DNA from: Gemmatimonadota bacterium
GTDB taxonomy: Bacteria; Gemmatimonadota; Gemmatimonadetes; Longimicrobiales; Gaopeijiaceae
Direction of reading: 5' to 3'
Assembly: GCA_002724575.1 (NCBI GenBank)
Contig: PBPC01000001.1
Coordinates: 22,296 to 77,994, forward strand
DNA: 55,699 nt
The notes under the pieces are model-generated. The model was not told the DNA's origin. It made no database searches and saw only the letters and a program-made list of their open reading frames with translations. This document shows, one piece after another, positions 36,065-44,963 of this stretch; the first letter of the stretch is position 1; each line of letters starts with the position of its first letter. A program made the translations under genes and the position numbers.

Positions 36065-37282
36065 TTAGCTGCGCTCTAGGAGAAGGATGCTACAGATTCC
36101 GCATGCTGGCCCCAATGCCAGAAATGCAAATGCCCATTGCCAACCGAGCACACTCACTACTGCGGGCACCGCCTGGATCGTGACCATGGTGAGTAGAAAT
36201 CCAAGTGAGGTTTGCAACATTAAAGCAGTTCCTACTGAGTCCTGAGGAGCTACCTCGGTGACTAGTGCACTAAATTGCGCAGAGTCTGCAACCACAAAGA
36301 AGCCCCAGATCCAAGTAAGGATGACGAGAAAGCTAAAGGGGGCTTGAAACACCATGCCCGCCATCAAGCAGCATCCTCCACTTATGGCCATGGCTAGATT
36401 CACGACCCGATGCCTACCAATGCGATCCGCTGCAGCGCCACCCCAAACACAACCCAAGGCTCCCGCCCCGATGGTGCCAAATACGACCAGGTCTATAACT
36501 GTATCTGACACGACTCCCGCCGCCGCCGCAAACAGGAACGCAGAGATCCAGGTCCACATAGCGTAGAGCTCCCACATGTGCCCCAAATAACCTCCGGTCG
36601 CGAGCATCGTTTTTCTGTGTCCCAAAAGTTTCCCAACCCGACTCCATTCAAAGGGCCGGCTAGGAAAAGGATATGGCCCGTCTCGGTAGGCGCTAGCAAC
36701 CAGGATACTCGCCAAAAGTCCGGCGGTCGATCCGCCAATAATTACAATGGCCGTGTCGGTACCTCCAGCCGCCTTGAGCAAGTATGGTGTAGCCTTACCC
36801 ACCGTCAGCGCTCCCACCACTGTTCCGATAGCCAAGCCCCTAGCCGACTGAAACCAAGTCGAAACCATCTTCATGCCGGGAGGATATACTCCAGCAAGAA
36901 AGAATCCTGTGAAAAAGCGCGCTGGCAGAGCTTCGAGAAAATCATCCGTGGAAAGAAGCAGGGCATTCGACGCTGCCGCCAAGAGCGCGGATAGAGCAAA
37001 ATACCCTCTCGATGGAAGTATGTCGGCCAAGTTAAGGATCGCTCCCAAGGCTGTTCCTGCAACGAAACCGAGTTGAACGATCGTTGTGAGCCAACCCAGC
37101 TGGCTTGATGAAAGCGACCACCTGAGTTGTAGTTCTGGACCGATTGCGGTTGCAGTCATCCAAGATGTCAGCGACAGCAACATTGCGAGGGAGATGACGG
37201 CCAGCATAACCCACCGCCGAGGGTCGTTATCCACATGTCGGAGCATGGCCCCCGTTCCCGGCCCTTCTCCTTGGAGGTTCAC
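36065..37282 (-). CDS. Major facilitator superfamily transporter
   Basis: A 405-residue carrier with about twelve hydrophobic segments. It resembles the CynX/nitrate-sugar type, with SSSQLGWLTTIVQLGFVAGT in the first helices. The motif-A-like loop GGAAADRIGRHRVV lies between helices 8 and 9. Substrate unknown. The frame begins with GTG at 37282, whose G is shared with the proline dehydrogenase stop (TAGTG). An ATG at 37246 with GGGAACGGGG before it is an alternative. Lying between proline dehydrogenase and copC in one directon, it may move an amino or organic acid, but this is a guess. Confidence 0.85.
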   Translation of the reverse strand: MNLQGEGPGTGAMLRHVDNDPRRWVMLAVISLAMLLSLTSWMTATAIGPELQLRWSLSSSQLGWLTTIVQLGFVAGTALGAILNLADILPSRGYFALSALLAAASNALLLSTDDFLEALPARFFTGFFLAGVYPPGMKMVSTWFQSARGLAIGTVVGALTVGKATPYLLKAAGGTDTAIVIIGGSTAGLLASILVASAYRDGPYPFPSRPFEWSRVGKLLGHRKTMLATGGYLGHMWELYAMWTWISAFLFAAAAGVVSDTVIDLVVFGTIGAGALGCVWGGAAADRIGRHRVVNLAMAISGGCCLMAGMVFQAPFSFLVILTWIWGFFVVADSAQFSALVTEVAPQDSVGTALMLQTSLGFLLTMVTIQAVPAVVSVLGWQWAFAFLALGPACGICSILLLERS

Positions 37283-38193
37283 TAGCGGAATATTTGCTTA
37301 GCTACAAACCACACATTGGCAGGTCGCTCGGCTAAACGCCGCATATACCAGGGAAACCAAGATGAGCCATAACTAATTAGTACCCGAACCACATGGCCTG
37401 AGGATGCTAGTCGATTCTGCTCCTGGCGTTCAATACCGTAAAGCATTGCAAATTCGTAATCATCTTTGTCGGCACCTAATTCAACTGCCATACGATTCAC
37501 AGACTCAATCATACGAGTGTCGTGAGTAGCAATTACGGGCCTTGCCATACCACCATTAAGTCGAGCCTGTAGAAGAGTCCTGGAAAGTGTGAAGTAGTGC
37601 TCATCGACCTCACGCTTGTCAGGATAGGCAACTTCTTTAGTCTCGTTATAGGCTCCTTTTACCAGCCGAATGGACGGATCTAATGGAAGGAGGTTGTCGA
37701 GATCATTCTCGGTTCGGCGAAGGTATGATTGTAGGCATAAGCCCAGATTTCTGTTCGTACTCATCACGTTCCGAAAAACCTCCAGTGTCACATCGACATA
37801 GTCAGAACTCTCCATGTCGATCCACACAAGAGACTGAGTGGCTTCTGCCAGTCTGCTTAATCTTTCTTGAGCGACCTCAGGCCCGAAATCAAGACCGAGC
37901 TGAGTAAGCTTTACCGATATTTCAAGATCAACTCCAGCATCGCCAACATCCTGCAACACACCAAGATACTCATCCAGTACAGCGTCAGCTTCATCTATAG
38001 AGTTGAGATTTTCACCAAGCAAAGTAACAAGGGTTCCCATACCCTCTGTTGACAGTCTATCGGCCTCCGTAAGCGCCTCTTCCCAACTCTCACCAGGCAT
38101 AAACCTGCTGGTAGCTCGCTTGACGAAACGCATTCTCGGTAGGCGCTCGGCGAGAAAGGGATTCGTTGAAGCCCAGAGTAGGGCCTTACGCAT
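37282..38193 (-). CDS. Proline dehydrogenase (monofunctional)
   Basis: FAD-dependent oxidation of proline to pyrroline-5-carboxylate at the membrane. About 303 residues form the PRODH barrel. Key segments are ISVKLTQLGLDFG, WIDMESSDYVDVTLEVF, LGLCLQSYLRRTENDL, IRLVKGAYNETKEVAYP, VIATHDTRMIESV and EFAMLYGIERQEQNRL. The last region reads VRVLISYGSSWFPWYMRRLAERPANV with the substrate-binding arginines. It is monofunctional: the P5C dehydrogenase half found in PutA is absent, and none is adjacent. A GTG at 38196 precedes the ATG. It follows the M55 peptidase gene by about 28 bp, which suits peptide-derived proline use. Confidence 0.92.
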   Translation of the reverse strand: MRKALLWASTNPFLAERLPRMRFVKRATSRFMPGESWEEALTEADRLSTEGMGTLVTLLGENLNSIDEADAVLDEYLGVLQDVGDAGVDLEISVKLTQLGLDFGPEVAQERLSRLAEATQSLVWIDMESSDYVDVTLEVFRNVMSTNRNLGLCLQSYLRRTENDLDNLLPLDPSIRLVKGAYNETKEVAYPDKREVDEHYFTLSRTLLQARLNGGMARPVIATHDTRMIESVNRMAVELGADKDDYEFAMLYGIERQEQNRLASSGHVVRVLISYGSSWFPWYMRRLAERPANVWFVAKQIFR

Positions 38194-38221
38194 CACGTAG
38201 GTGTCCTATTCGGAGTCGTGT

Positions 38222-39130
38222 TCAAGCGCTCACAAACCGGTACATCAGCCTTATCAATCGGTATGCCTCATCCATACTACGAGCGATATATCTGACGGTG
38301 TACCCATCAATCTTTGACATTCCCGGAATCGATTGAAGCACATCCACATGAGTAGTTGAAGCGAAGCGCATTCTGATTTCAACAGGTGATCCAATTTCTA
38401 GTGGACTGAACCCATCGCTCCTAAGTCGATCAAGTGCGATTTCTGTTGTTTCGCGTAACATAGCTCTAACCACATCGGGATGTAGAAGGCGCGCTGAGGA
38501 AGGTGTTTCTGCTGTCTTTGTCGTCACCGTCTCAGATCCCAGAAGTTGGCCCAGCTCAGCTGCAGCCGCTGAATCCCCTGAGACGAGAATCACAGGCACT
38601 CCAAGACTGCCAGCAAACGCCGCGTTCATCCCACCTTCACCTACCTCTACATCATTGAGCCACAAACCTTTGACTGAGCCACTCCCAGTATGAGCAAGAA
38701 ACCCATCTGGATCACCCGCCTTAGCATGATATCCAATAAAGATTGCGCCATCGAAGGATGAATTGAGGCCCTGAACCATTCCAAGGGGCTTAATTGATCC
38801 CTGGATATAGCTAACCCTGGGATCAAGTTCTCCATGGAGCACATTTTGATGATCGCCGTGAGAATCATTCACAAGGATATCAGCACTTGGAATGTGCTCG
38901 AAAATTGCCGCCACTACCGAGTTGACTTCCTCGGTCAGGTATCGTCTAGAGGTCCCATAATCCTTACCACCACTACTCGTCATCAATGGGGAGCCAACCC
39001 CACCGATCCCCTCTAAGTCAACCGAGATAAAGAGCTTCACTGTCTCTTGTGAGCCAGCCGGCGGAGAGAGGACTAAGACACTACAGAGAGTGAGCAGACT
39101 AGCACTCAAGACAAGTGGATGAACCTTCAT
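38222..39130 (-). CDS. M55 family metallopeptidase (D-aminopeptidase DppA-like), exported
   Basis: A 302-residue protein with a signal peptide (residues about 1-27, ending PAGSQ), then the M55 zinc D-aminopeptidase fold. Metal-binding residues seen are Asp/Glu in ISVDLEGIGG, His in VNDSHGDHQN, His in FIGYHAKAGD and Glu in NDVEVGEGGMNAAFAG. VPVILVSGDSAAAAEL and KTAETPSSARLLHPD follow. DppA of Bacillus forms a decamer and cleaves D-Ala peptides, but here export points to extracellular or periplasmic peptide turnover. Its ATG overlaps the stop of the VPS10-like gene as ATGA, so the two are expressed together. Confidence 0.88.
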   Translation of the reverse strand: MKVHPLVLSASLLTLCSVLVLSPPAGSQETVKLFISVDLEGIGGVGSPLMTSSGGKDYGTSRRYLTEEVNSVVAAIFEHIPSADILVNDSHGDHQNVLHGELDPRVSYIQGSIKPLGMVQGLNSSFDGAIFIGYHAKAGDPDGFLAHTGSGSVKGLWLNDVEVGEGGMNAAFAGSLGVPVILVSGDSAAAAELGQLLGSETVTTKTAETPSSARLLHPDVVRAMLRETTEIALDRLRSDGFSPLEIGSPVEIRMRFASTTHVDVLQSIPGMSKIDGYTVRYIARSMDEAYRLIRLMYRFVSA

Positions 39131-42100
39131 AGTGTACCCCCGATAGGTGTATAGCCCGCTGAGATCAACGCTGCCCGATACGAAGACACCAATTCGTCAA
39201 TGATTCTGTCAATCTCTGATCTTATGGTGTCGGCTGCTGTTGCTGCTTGCTCCATCATCGTTCTGGTATTCTCAGATGGAGCACCGTCTTCACCTGTGAT
39301 CCTAGCAATTGGTTGATCGACCACACTAGCTACGACATCGCCACCGCATGATCCCTGACATTCAGGACCGGTAAATAGACGTTCATTGAGTATTCTCAAT
39401 TCGTCCCAAAGGCCCTGCCCCTCCTCTCTCAGACTCTCTTCGTCTTCATCAAGTGTCTCCAGCACACTCTCGACTCCAAGAATTAATCGCCCCAACTCTT
39501 CCCTGGCTTCATCTACCCTGCGGGTAATCTCAGCCATCCTGATCAAGGCTTCTCGCTTAGCAACCAGATCCTCCATATTTCTTGGGTTCCTCGGGTCTCC
39601 GCTTACCTCCAAGTTTGAAGAAGACGAGACATCATCAATCGATACCGTTACGGAATATGTGCCCGGAAAGACACTCATTTGATCAGGGAATCGCATCAAA
39701 TCAGCCTTTCCTCCCGGCCTGAGATCCCAAGAAAACCGAGTCACTCCTGGAGTAGCGGATAAAGTTTGGGAATAGACGGTATCCATTGATTCACTGGTCA
39801 CTGTTAACTGCCCCTCACCGCCCTCTGCTGACCAAAAACTGATCAAGGCGCCATTGGGTCGCGTCTCGGCCTGCTGCATAGCATGCCCAGTAGATCTGTA
39901 GCCTATCGCTTCAGCAATGTTCACGTCGTAGGCCGGTGGCGGGGAAAAGACATGCACCGTTGCATTTCGGATTGTCGGATCAGTAGCGAGTTCGCGCAGC
40001 GGACGGATGTCATCCAGGACGATCAACGCACGCCCATGTGTACCTAGAACAAGGTCACCATCCCGTGGATGCACAATTAGATCTCGAATTGGTACAGCCG
40101 GTACACCAGCTGTATATCTCGTCCAGCCATCACCACGGTCCAGACTGACCATTAGTCCAAATTCCGTGCCAAGGAAAAGTAGGTTGGGATTTTCTGGGTC
40201 TTCTTCAATCGCATGCACGAAACCGTCTATGTTCTGCGATGAAAGGGATCTCCACGTTTGCCCATAATCCTCAGTGACGTAAACATAGGACGTCCAGTCA
40301 CCTCGCCGATGATCTTCAGCAACAAGGTAAGCCCTGCCAGGTTGGTGTTTAGAGGCTTGTACATCTGGGATCCAGATGCCATACGGTAATCCGGTAATGC
40401 TGTCTCGCACGTTCTCCCAACTACTACCTCCATCTCGAGTGATTTGCACATTTCCATCGTCTGTACCAACCCAAATAAGCCCTTCCTCTAATGTGCTAGG
40501 ACCGATTGAGATGATTGTGGTGTGAGTTTCCGCACCCGATGCATCAATCGTTAATCCCCCGCTCTCGGAGTGCCGCTGCTTTGTGGGATCATCAGTTGTC
40601 AGGTCTGGAGATATGATCTCCCAACTTCTCCCCTGATCTGTGCTTTGATGGAGGTATTGGCTCCCAAGGTAGATTTTGTCCGTCTGGAAGGGATCGGAGG
40701 TCAATCCTGCATTCCAATTGAACCTGAGTTCATCCCCATCTGGATGGACTGGCCGAATACTACGCCGAGCTCCAGTCACTTTATTGAAGTGCTGGAGGTT
40801 TCCACCTTGGGACATGGAATAGCCAAAGTGATCAGGGTCCGATAAGTCAGGCATCACGCTGAAGCCGTCCCCCCCTCCAACACGGAACCAATGCGCATTC
40901 AGTATTCCCTTGTTCTCCCAAACGGTGCTGGGCCCATACCATGAACCGTTATCCTGCAGTCCACCGTAGATATTGAACGGGAAGGCGTTATCAACCGATA
41001 TGTGGTAGAACTGGGCTAAAGGAAGATTCTCTACGAAACGCCAGGTATCTCCGCGGTCTGCAGTGAACGCGATTCCTCCATCCTCACCAAGAATCATGTC
41101 TCGGGGATTGTCGGGGTCAATCCAAAGCTCATGAATATCACCATGAATGATCTGACTCGGGACAACAATCTCCCAATTCCGTCCTTGGTCCTGACTAACG
41201 TCGATGGATCCGTGTAAACGATAAATACGATTCTCATTCTTAGGGTCTATACGGATATCAGCATAGTAGAACGGGCGCGGGTTAATCCCAGGATTATCAG
41301 AAATCGTTGCCCAGGTTCTTCCACCATCCTCAGAACGCACCAGTGCGGATCTCTCTGCCTCGATTAGTGCATAAACGATGTTCGGATTGGACTCTGCTAT
41401 GGCTACTCCAATCCGGCCGAGCTGACCCTCCGGTAAACCATGTGCCGACGATAGCTGCTCCCATGAATCCCCTCCGTTATGCGTCACGAACAGACCTGAT
41501 CCTTGACCTCCGGAGGTAAGGAACCATGGCTCTCTTCGAAACTCCCACATCGCAGCGAAAAGTTTATCGGGATTAGAAGGATCCATGACCAAATCTGCGA
41601 TACCACTGCGAGGGTTTTGCCAGAGAATCCGATCCCAGGTTCTTCCACCATCAAACGTGCGGTAAAGGCCTCGTTCCTGCCCATCCGACCAGGCGGGACC
41701 CATTACTCCTACATAGACAATGTCTGGATCAGTGGGGTGTGTGATGATCCTATGGATCCGTTCAGATTGACGCAGTCCCATTAATCGCCAGGTATGTCCT
41801 CCGTCGATGGATTTGAATAGACCCCGACCAACTCCAGCACTATTTCTTGGGTTCCCCTCACCCGTGCCAACCCAAACGATATCGGGGTTTGGTTGGAATA
41901 CGGCGATAGCCCCAATACCGAGAGCGTCCTGATCATCGAAGATGGGAGACCAGCTGATCCCTCCGTTCTCAGATCGGAACACGCCACCTGTTGCCGCTCC
42001 TACGTAGATAATGTTCCGATCAGCTAAAGACACTTCCACGTCGGAGACGCGACCACTCATTCCAGCTGGGCCAATTTCTCGTGCTCGCATGCTCTCAAAT

Positions 42101-42180
42101 AAACTGGGACGCTCCTGCGCACCTAATGAGAGTCCTGTCAAAGCAATTCCAAGAAAACTCCACAGAAGACCTGGCTTCAT
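39127..42180 (-). CDS. VPS10/sortilin-like beta-propeller exported protein
   Basis: A 1017-residue protein with a signal peptide (MKPGLLWSFLGIALTGLSLG). About 700 residues of beta-propeller follow, packed with Asp-box/BNR motifs such as SENGGISWS, SIDGGHTWR, TFDGGRTWD, NGGDSWEQL, DRGDTWRFV, DQGRSWEI and DRGDGWTRY. This is the pattern of bacterial proteins annotated as VPS10 or sortilin-type glycosyl hydrolases. The C-terminal part has an Ig-like beta domain (about residues 770-860) and a long helical region. AGGAG lies six bases before the ATG. Divergent from the DUF5916 gene across 252 bp. The catalytic role of such proteins is unproven; ligand or protein binding is as likely. Confidence 0.85.
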   Translation of the reverse strand: MKPGLLWSFLGIALTGLSLGAQERPSLFESMRAREIGPAGMSGRVSDVEVSLADRNIIYVGAATGGVFRSENGGISWSPIFDDQDALGIGAIAVFQPNPDIVWVGTGEGNPRNSAGVGRGLFKSIDGGHTWRLMGLRQSERIHRIITHPTDPDIVYVGVMGPAWSDGQERGLYRTFDGGRTWDRILWQNPRSGIADLVMDPSNPDKLFAAMWEFRREPWFLTSGGQGSGLFVTHNGGDSWEQLSSAHGLPEGQLGRIGVAIAESNPNIVYALIEAERSALVRSEDGGRTWATISDNPGINPRPFYYADIRIDPKNENRIYRLHGSIDVSQDQGRNWEIVVPSQIIHGDIHELWIDPDNPRDMILGEDGGIAFTADRGDTWRFVENLPLAQFYHISVDNAFPFNIYGGLQDNGSWYGPSTVWENKGILNAHWFRVGGGDGFSVMPDLSDPDHFGYSMSQGGNLQHFNKVTGARRSIRPVHPDGDELRFNWNAGLTSDPFQTDKIYLGSQYLHQSTDQGRSWEIISPDLTTDDPTKQRHSESGGLTIDASGAETHTTIISIGPSTLEEGLIWVGTDDGNVQITRDGGSSWENVRDSITGLPYGIWIPDVQASKHQPGRAYLVAEDHRRGDWTSYVYVTEDYGQTWRSLSSQNIDGFVHAIEEDPENPNLLFLGTEFGLMVSLDRGDGWTRYTAGVPAVPIRDLIVHPRDGDLVLGTHGRALIVLDDIRPLRELATDPTIRNATVHVFSPPPAYDVNIAEAIGYRSTGHAMQQAETRPNGALISFWSAEGGEGQLTVTSESMDTVYSQTLSATPGVTRFSWDLRPGGKADLMRFPDQMSVFPGTYSVTVSIDDVSSSSNLEVSGDPRNPRNMEDLVAKREALIRMAEITRRVDEAREELGRLILGVESVLETLDEDEESLREEGQGLWDELRILNERLFTGPECQGSCGGDVVASVVDQPIARITGEDGAPSENTRTMMEQAATAADTIRSEIDRIIDELVSSYRAALISAGYTPIGGTL

Positions 42181-42432
42181 AAGATACTCCTACATCATGT
42201 CTTAAAATTGACAGTTTCCATACCTAGCGGGCTTCAGATTAGGCTCGGCTTTAGAACCCTGCCAGCGGGTCATGTGACTCCTTCTACAGAAAATCACGAA
42301 CGAACCCTTCATCTACCCAACTCCTTGTGCTAGCCTCCGCGCTGAATGCCCTACCCTTAATCCCTGAGCGAATGTTTAGATGTCCACTCAAATGCTCGAT
42401 TCAGGTGAGCTTCCTCCCAGGAAAAGTCTCAT

Positions 42433-44844
42433 ATGCTAAGTGAGCTTTTCCTAATGGCCACCCTGGGTACTGACCCCGACTCACTTCGCTACAATGGGAG
42501 TATGGGTGAACTAGAGGTGAGCCCGCCGAAGCTAGTCAATCCTGGAATTAACGTCGACGGGCTTTTGGATGAGCAGGCATGGACTACAGCTGCAATTCTT
42601 GGGGGCTTTACTCAATACGTTCCCGTAGAAGGGGTCGAGCCATCTGAAGCCACTGAGATTCGGGTATTCTACACCGATGAAGCGATATACTTCGGTATTC
42701 GTGCGTACGATAGTGATCCTGGTGAGATTTTGGCACGCTTTGGAGAACGTGACCGGGTAACTTATAACGATGATTGGGTCCGCATCATCCTGGATACTTT
42801 TGACGACCGCCGGCAAGCATACGCATTCGCAATTAATCCACTCGGGCTGCAATCCGACGGCTTAATAGTAGAGGGTGGTACTAGCGGATTCGGTGGGCGA
42901 TCTGGCGGTGGTGGAGGTGGTGGGCGATCTGGTGGTGGTGGAGGCGGAAGCTTTGGCGGGCGGGTGTTTCAGGTGGACTTCAATCCAGATTTTATTTGGG
43001 ATTCTGAAGGGATCGTCGATAGTGAGGGTTGGACTGGAGAAATTCGAATTCCATACGTATCCCTGCGCTTCCGTGAAATCCCAGAACAGGCTTGGGGCAT
43101 CCAGGTAACCAGAGAGGTCAAGCGCACCCGATTCCGCCAATCATGGGCGCCTCTTACAAAGGATATATCGAGTTCTCTCGGACAGAGCGGCCGACTCGTT
43201 GGCCTCCAAGAGATTCAGCCACGTCGTTTGATCGAACTAAACCCAGTCGCGACAGGAGTCCGGACTGGTACAAATACCACTGGAACTTTCCTCAAGAGTG
43301 AACCAGACGGTGAATTTGGCTTCAATACCCGAATAGGTGTCACACAGAATATGGTTCTGGATGGCACCTACAATCCCGATTTCTCACAAATTGAAGCTGA
43401 CGTTAGCCAGATCACAGTCAATGAGCGGTTTGCACTCTTTTTCCCTGAAAAGAGACCTTTTTTCCTTAACGGCACGGAAATTTTCAACACACCTCAACGG
43501 CTTGTGTACACTAGACAAATCGTTGACCCAGTCGGTGGCTTAAAGCTCACCGGGAAACTCGGCAACTTTAATATCGGTTACATCGGAGCACTGGATGACA
43601 GTCCTAGCTCCATCATGGCGGGCAGCGGCAGAGCGCGGTTCAATATGCTCCGCGCACGGGGGGATATCGGTACCGGATCGACAATCGGCGTGCTCTATAC
43701 CGGCCGGGACATGACAGACGGGTCAGGAGCATTCAATCGCGTGGTTTCGGGTGATATGCGCCTCCTGTTGGGTGGTCGCTACGCCTTAACTACTCAGGTA
43801 GCTGGGAGTGTCGACCGTTCAGATATGGATTCTCAATCAACCGAGTTCAGTCCACTTATCATGGCCTCTATTGATCGGTCAGGTCGCGAATTCACTTGGA
43901 ATGCAACGTTTACCGATATTCACCCTGATTTCAGGGCACGAAGTGGATTCATTACGCGAGCAGGTGACACCCAAGTTGATGCCAGAATGACCTTGAACCT
44001 ATTTGGTCCTGCTGGGGCCATCCTCGAGCGAACTTCGATCACTGCTTCTACTGAAAACTTCTTTGACCACAATGATTTTTGGAGTGGATCCGGCCCATTC
44101 GAACATGAACTACAGATCATGCCGAGTTTCACATTCCGAGGTGGAAGAACTCTCACTTTCATGATCAGGAACGGATATTTCCGTTTCCAACCTGAACGGT
44201 ATGCCAACTACGCGATCCTAGACGAAGATGGATCCCAAAGCCCTTTCCTGGCTCCGGAAGCACTGAAGAATCTGAAAGCGTTCATGGTTTTTCCAAGGCT
44301 CAGAATCACCAATACGTTTAGCCTTAACGGGATGTACATCGCCCGAGAAACACCCATCTTTTCAGAGGCTTCTCGTGGATTTGAGCTCCAAGCTCGACCT
44401 GAAATTCAGTGGAGCCCCACAGATCGACTCGAACTCTCTCTCGACCATACATTCTCAAGGATTTCTAGAAGCCCGAGTAAGAGCCAAGCTGTTATTCCAA
44501 ACGAAATCTATTCGACTGTGCATATAACGAATATTAAGACCCAGTACCTTTTCAGCAGGGCTTTAATGGCGAGGATGATCCTGCAATATGACCTCGATAA
44601 TCGCGAAGCACTTAAGGACCCCACCACTGGTCAGCAACTGGCAATCTTCGGCCAACCTCAAGGCCCTCGTTCAAATGGGGAATTTCAGGGTCAATTTTTG
44701 CTTCAGTACGAACCCTCTCCGGGAACTATTTTCTATATTGGGTTCAGTCGACTTATGCAGGGCGAGAGAAGCTATCGCATTTCAAGGATGAATCCGGTTG
44801 AGGAAGGGCTTTTCCTTAAACTTAGCTACCTCTTCCGGATCTGA
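42433..44844 (+). CDS. CBM9-like plus DUF5916 outer-membrane-type protein
   Basis: An 803-residue protein. Residues about 30-220 are a carbohydrate-binding family 9-like (DOMON-related) domain: INVDGLLDEQAWTTAAIL, IYFGIRAYDSDP, RVTYNDDWVRIILDTFDDRR and AYAFAINPLGLQSDGLI. A Gly-rich loop at about residues 153-177 is encoded by a 27-bp repeat. From about 230 on lies the DUF5916 region, which looks like a beta-barrel: FALFFPEKRPFFLNG is its signature, and the chain ends with LKLSYLFRI, an aromatic/hydrophobic end suited to outer-membrane assembly. No classical signal peptide follows the ATG, and an in-frame TGA lies 25 bp upstream, so export is uncertain. Function unknown. Confidence 0.8.
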   Translation: MLSELFLMATLGTDPDSLRYNGSMGELEVSPPKLVNPGINVDGLLDEQAWTTAAILGGFTQYVPVEGVEPSEATEIRVFYTDEAIYFGIRAYDSDPGEILARFGERDRVTYNDDWVRIILDTFDDRRQAYAFAINPLGLQSDGLIVEGGTSGFGGRSGGGGGGGRSGGGGGGSFGGRVFQVDFNPDFIWDSEGIVDSEGWTGEIRIPYVSLRFREIPEQAWGIQVTREVKRTRFRQSWAPLTKDISSSLGQSGRLVGLQEIQPRRLIELNPVATGVRTGTNTTGTFLKSEPDGEFGFNTRIGVTQNMVLDGTYNPDFSQIEADVSQITVNERFALFFPEKRPFFLNGTEIFNTPQRLVYTRQIVDPVGGLKLTGKLGNFNIGYIGALDDSPSSIMAGSGRARFNMLRARGDIGTGSTIGVLYTGRDMTDGSGAFNRVVSGDMRLLLGGRYALTTQVAGSVDRSDMDSQSTEFSPLIMASIDRSGREFTWNATFTDIHPDFRARSGFITRAGDTQVDARMTLNLFGPAGAILERTSITASTENFFDHNDFWSGSGPFEHELQIMPSFTFRGGRTLTFMIRNGYFRFQPERYANYAILDEDGSQSPFLAPEALKNLKAFMVFPRLRITNTFSLNGMYIARETPIFSEASRGFELQARPEIQWSPTDRLELSLDHTFSRISRSPSKSQAVIPNEIYSTVHITNIKTQYLFSRALMARMILQYDLDNREALKDPTTGQQLAIFGQPQGPRSNGEFQGQFLLQYEPSPGTIFYIGFSRLMQGERSYRISRMNPVEEGLFLKLSYLFRI
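42892..42945. repeat. 27-bp tandem repeat encoding a Gly-rich loop
   Basis: Two copies of a 27-bp unit (42892-42918 and 42919-42945) agree at 25 of 27 positions and encode GGRSGGGGG-type blocks in the frame of the DUF5916 gene. This is expansion within a flexible loop of the CBM9-like domain. Confidence 0.9.
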
Positions 44845-44963
44845 GGCAGTCCTGCTATATGACCCAACACGCTACTCGAAGTATGACTTAGAGCAGTAGT
44901 ATTAATTTGATCTTCGACACTACCGATCCTTCATCATCACCTCCCTACTTTACCAGAGCTAAG

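Noticed and set aside
36578-36994. 138-residue plus-strand open frame
   Set aside because: It lies fully antisense to the MFS transporter gene and has no signal, motif or start context.
42208-42213. Perfect TTGACA as a -35 for the DUF5916 gene
   Set aside because: No acceptable -10 hexamer lies 16-19 bases downstream (the sequence there is GCTTCA), so a promoter cannot be supported.
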